From JBCDBL01 sp039183635 (GTDB lineage Bacteria; Pseudomonadota; Alphaproteobacteria; Caulobacterales; Parvularculaceae), in assembly GCA_039183635.1 (NCBI GenBank), contig JBCDBL010000050.1, positions 1-27,515 of the forward strand: DNA of 27,515 nucleotides, read 5' to 3'. The position numbers and the translations under genes are program-made. The notes under the pieces are model-generated. The model did no database searches and was not told the origin of the DNA. It saw only the letters and a list, made by a program, of their open reading frames with translations. This document shows positions 25,057 through 27,515 of this stretch, piece by piece (position 1 is the first letter of the stretch; each line of letters opens with the position of its first letter).

Positions 25057-26139
25057 TTAACTCCGCCACCTCAGCGTCGCCTCTTTCACCGGGTTCACAA
25101 ACGCCTCCCCCGCCTCTTGCGCGTCGTCCCAGGTTTTCTTCAGCCGGAAATACCACTTCGCCTGCATGTCTGAATCATTGATCAGCATAAGGCGGGGGTT
25201 GTGCTTCAGGCCTTCGCGCTGGAGCATCACCATGTCGTGGTCCTGGCGCAGGAAGGTGCGGGCCATGGGCGCGAAGATGGGTTTCATGAGGCCCCAGACA
25301 GGGTTCGTCCAGTAGAAGGTCTGGGTGACCTCGGTCGCCTCCTCCTCCAAAGGCGTCACGGTGGTGAGGCCGAGGACGGAATGTTTCCCCACCTGTATGT
25401 GTTCCGTCCTGACGCCGGGCAGGCGGAAGGCGATCTCCGTCACCGGTTTGCCGCCGAGGATCTTGTAGGCGCCGGAGTTCGACGAGGGGGCATGGGCGAC
25501 CATGGTGAAGCCGGTGTCGTTGGGGGCGAACTTTTTCGCCTTTTCATGGATCGAGGCTTCGGAGCGCCACCACCAGGCTTTGTGGACGAACGGTCCGTGG
25601 GCGGGGTCCATCAAGCCGATGACGGCGTGGTCGATATGGCAGGCGAAAGTCATGCGGTCGCGCAGGCGCGGCGGCGCGGTTGCGTCGACGCCCGGCAAGA
25701 CCGGCGGCGCCGTCGCCGGCGCAGCCGGCGCCTGGCCCGGAAGCGGCGCGTCCTGGGGCATGTAGATCCAGATATTGCCCTGGCGCTCCTCGGTGAAATA
25801 TTTCTGCACCCGGATTTTCGACAGATCGAAATCCTGGCCGGGGACGAGGGACGGGATAGCGGCGCACGCCCCGTCTTTGCCGAACCGCCAGCCGTGATAG
25901 GGGCATTCGATCTGGGGGCCGTCCACCGTATCGCCAGCGGCGCGGTCGCCCTTGTCGACAAAGCGCCCCGCCGACAGGGGCACCCCCCGGTGGGGGCAAA
26001 TGTCGCGCAGGGCGAACGTCTCCCCCGACTTTGTTCGGCCGAACACGACCGGCTCCCCCAGCAGGGTTTTGCCGACAAGCTTGCCCGGCGCGATGTCGGC
26101 GGAGGGAAGGGCGAAATACCAAATGTTGCGTAGGAACAT
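25057..26139 (-). CDS. Rieske non-haem iron oxygenase
   Basis: A 360-aa Rieske oxygenase alpha subunit, which uses a 2Fe-2S centre and a mononuclear iron to oxygenate organic substrates. The Rieske ligands are C48-x-H50 (CPHRG) and C79-x2-H82 (CPYHGW). The mononuclear iron site has H181 and H186 in MDPAHGPFVH, with a likely acidic third ligand in FLRQDHDMVMLQ. The DPAH-x4-H form is like that of the PAO/VanA-type families. An Ala/Pro linker lies at 136-150. ATG 26139 gives MFLRNIWYFALPS; a longer frame reading upstream covers the DUF2147 gene and is a shadow. It follows that gene by 14 bases. No reductase or ferredoxin is in the window and the substrate is unknown. Confidence 0.92.
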   Translation of the reverse strand: MFLRNIWYFALPSADIAPGKLVGKTLLGEPVVFGRTKSGETFALRDICPHRGVPLSAGRFVDKGDRAAGDTVDGPQIECPYHGWRFGKDGACAAIPSLVPGQDFDLSKIRVQKYFTEERQGNIWIYMPQDAPLPGQAPAAPATAPPVLPGVDATAPPRLRDRMTFACHIDHAVIGLMDPAHGPFVHKAWWWRSEASIHEKAKKFAPNDTGFTMVAHAPSSNSGAYKILGGKPVTEIAFRLPGVRTEHIQVGKHSVLGLTTVTPLEEEATEVTQTFYWTNPVWGLMKPIFAPMARTFLRQDHDMVMLQREGLKHNPRLMLINDSDMQAKWYFRLKKTWDDAQEAGEAFVNPVKEATLRWRS

Positions 26140-26153
26140 AAAGACCGTGATCT

Positions 26154-26582
26154 TTAGTTTTCGGCGACCTCTGGCGCGGCGGACCAGTATTGGGTGCGGC
26201 AGATCGGGCCGATGCAGCCTTTCACCTCCAATTGGTCGGCGCTGAGGCGCTTGATGGCGGAGCGGTAGGTTTTGCCCCCGCCCGGATCGTAAATGCGTCC
26301 GGCGCGCCAACGGTCCTTCGCCGGCTTGAAGCCCCAAAGCATTTTCAGGCCCAGCAGCGGCGTGTCGCGCAGCGCCGGGTCGGGATTGTTGACGTCGGTG
26401 GTCGCGTCGACGCTCGGGTCGAGTTTGGCCACGGTTCCGCAGGGCGTGCCGTCGCCGCAATCGGCGATCCGCACCAGGCTGTCGCCGCCTTCGGGAACCC
26501 ACAGGCCCTCCACCTCAAGGCCCGCGGCGAAGGCGGCGGAAACCGGCCAAAAGCTGAGGACGACGAACAAAATGACTCTCAC
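26154..26582 (-). CDS. DUF2147 exported protein
   Basis: A 142-aa protein with a signal peptide (about residues 1-19, ending AAFA) and a DUF2147 domain: EGLWVPEGGDSLVRI, CGDGTPCGTVAKL, and near the end GGGKTYRSAIKRLSADQLEVKG followed by CIGPICRTQYW. DUF2147 proteins are small periplasmic proteins of unknown function, often lipocalin-like. GTG 26582 is chosen because a strong AAGGAGG (26594-26588) lies 5 bases upstream; an in-frame ATG at 26648 would add 22 residues and place that ribosome site inside the gene. It precedes the Rieske gene by 14 bases. Confidence 0.87.
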   Translation of the reverse strand: MRVILFVVLSFWPVSAAFAAGLEVEGLWVPEGGDSLVRIADCGDGTPCGTVAKLDPSVDATTDVNNPDPALRDTPLLGLKMLWGFKPAKDRWRAGRIYDPGGGKTYRSAIKRLSADQLEVKGCIGPICRTQYWSAAPEVAEN

Positions 26583-26651
26583 AAAAACCTCCTTCGGGTC
26601 TGGCGCTGAACGGCGCAAAGCGCGGGCCAGCATAGTGCCGATTTTCAAAAT

Positions 26652-27515
26652 CTAAAGCACTTTGCCGGGGTTCATGAGGCCCTGCGGGTCGAACGCGGCC
26701 TTAACGGCGCGCATCATGTCCAGCTCCACCTGGCTTTTGTAGCGCGTGATCTCGTCGCGCTTCATCCGGCCGAGGCCGTGTTCGGCGCTGATGGAGCCGT
26801 CGAAGCCGGCGACGATATCGTGGACGATGCGCTGCATCTCCTCCCACCGGGCGAGGAAGGCCTCTGTCTCCGCGTCTAAGGGACGGCAGACATCGTAATG
26901 GATGTTGCCGTCGCCGAGATGGCCGAAGGCGACGATGCGGGCGCCCGGGAAGGCGGCCGTGACCGCGGCGTCGGCGGCGGCGAGGAACGCCGGGACTTTT
27001 TCCACAGGGACAGATACGTCGTGTTTGATGCACCCGCCTTCGGGCTTCATGGAGGCGCTTAAAGAATGGCGCAGCCGCCAGAAATCCTCCGCCTGGGTCT
27101 CGTTTTCCACAATCGCGGCATCGGCGATGACGCCGTCGTCAAGCGCTTCGGCGAGCAGCGCCTCCAGAACGCCGCGCAAGCCGGCGCCGCGCCCGGCGGC
27201 GAGCTCGACAAGGGCGTACCAGGGAAAAGGCGCGGTAAGGGGGTCGCGGCATCCGGGGATGTTTTTCTCGTCAAGTTCTATGCCGATCCGGGGGATGAGC
27301 TCGAAGCTTGTGACGAGGCCGCCGCTTGCACTTTGCGCTCGGTTGAGAAGGCGAACAGCGTTGGCGGGCTCGGTGAAGCCCGCAAAGGCGACAGCTCTGT
27401 CTTCAGGGCGCGGGACCAGCTTCAAGACCGCGCCGGTGACGAGGCCGAGGGTGCCTTCCGCGCCGATGAACAGCTGTTTTAGGTCGTACCCGGTATTATC
27501 CTTGCGCAGGGCCCG
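26652..27515 (-). CDS. FAD-linked oxidase (GlcD/D-2-hydroxyacid type), partial
   Basis: The last 287 codons of an FAD-dependent dehydrogenase; the 5' part is beyond the right edge. The first residues RALRKDNTGYDLKQLFIGAE followed by GTLGLVTG end the FAD-binding (FAD_binding_4) domain, and the rest is the FAD-oxidase C-terminal domain with AFGHLGDGNIHYDV and SAEHGLGRMK, which hold the metal-binding His of the GlcD/D-lactate/D-2-hydroxyglutarate dehydrogenase family. The protein ends at TAG 26652 with NPGKVL. The substrate cannot be decided from the C-terminal half. It stands 69 bases before the DUF2147 start and may share its transcript. Confidence 0.9.
   Translation of the reverse strand, partial: RALRKDNTGYDLKQLFIGAEGTLGLVTGAVLKLVPRPEDRAVAFAGFTEPANAVRLLNRAQSASGGLVTSFELIPRIGIELDEKNIPGCRDPLTAPFPWYALVELAAGRGAGLRGVLEALLAEALDDGVIADAAIVENETQAEDFWRLRHSLSASMKPEGGCIKHDVSVPVEKVPAFLAAADAAVTAAFPGARIVAFGHLGDGNIHYDVCRPLDAETEAFLARWEEMQRIVHDIVAGFDGSISAEHGLGRMKRDEITRYKSQVELDMMRAVKAAFDPQGLMNPGKVL

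Noticed and set aside
25201..26133. Long open frame antisense to the Rieske oxygenase
   Set aside because: The sense gene has all iron ligands; the antisense frame has no motif.

Overview
The window is about 27.5 kb of GC-rich chromosomal DNA with dense, short-spaced genes and frequent stop/start overlaps. It most resembles an alphaproteobacterium: a complete ccoNOQP-ccoGHIS cluster with a perfect FNR/FixK-type box upstream, an alphaproteobacterial form of dihydroorotase-like protein, a TIGR02301 protein, a D-3-hydroxybutyrate dehydrogenase, and copies of the 'CTAGAGC...TTTGTTTT...TTTTGCGC' intergenic repeat that is common in that class. I cannot name the genus from this sequence. No rRNA, tRNA, CRISPR array, transposase or integrase was found.

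Layout. 1-103: the 5' end of a leftward polA. 315-3764: a sugar-modification group made of a TylC3-type C-methyltransferase, a Gfo/Idh/MocA-like protein overlapping it by 4 bp, and a convergent family 2 glycosyltransferase with a basic coiled-coil tail. 3765-4117: a regulatory region holding the FNR/FixK box. 4118-12006: the cbb3 cytochrome c oxidase structural genes (ccoN, O, Q, P), two tandem hairpins, then the assembly genes (ccoG, H, I, S). The short ccoQ (57 aa) and ccoS (52 aa) are present, and several starts are non-ATG and overlap the preceding gene. A DUF2189 membrane-protein gene converges on ccoS and shares its stop bases.

12802-17805: housekeeping and repair genes (tag, ygfZ-like, dihydroorotase-like, NUDIX, TIGR02301), two copies of the intergenic repeat family, and a PEP-CTERM-type exported protein with a strong terminator. 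18065-22451: an SRAP/YedK DNA-protein crosslink protein, a bdhA-patatin operon (ketone body / PHB and lipid metabolism), yaaA, and a LysR regulator. 22546-24003: two tandem SAM methyltransferases divergent from the LysR gene. 24129-24954: a two-gene operon of an unknown lipoprotein and an unknown 123-aa protein. 25057-27515: a Rieske oxygenase, a DUF2147 exported protein, and the C-terminal half of an FAD-linked oxidase that runs off the window.

How it works together. The core is low-oxygen respiration: CcoN, O and P form the high-affinity oxidase, CcoQ helps its stability or assembly, CcoG and CcoI handle copper, and CcoH and CcoS act in assembly. The FNR/FixK box points to induction under low oxygen. 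The rest is ordinary chromosomal background with a few points of interest: an active-site-altered dihydroorotase-like enzyme, two genes that look leaderless, the methyltransferase pair, the unknown lipoprotein operon and an orphan 17-bp palindromic operator. I found no convincing new defence or mobile system. The best candidates for something undescribed are the 24.1-25.0 kb pair and the LysR/methyltransferase locus.
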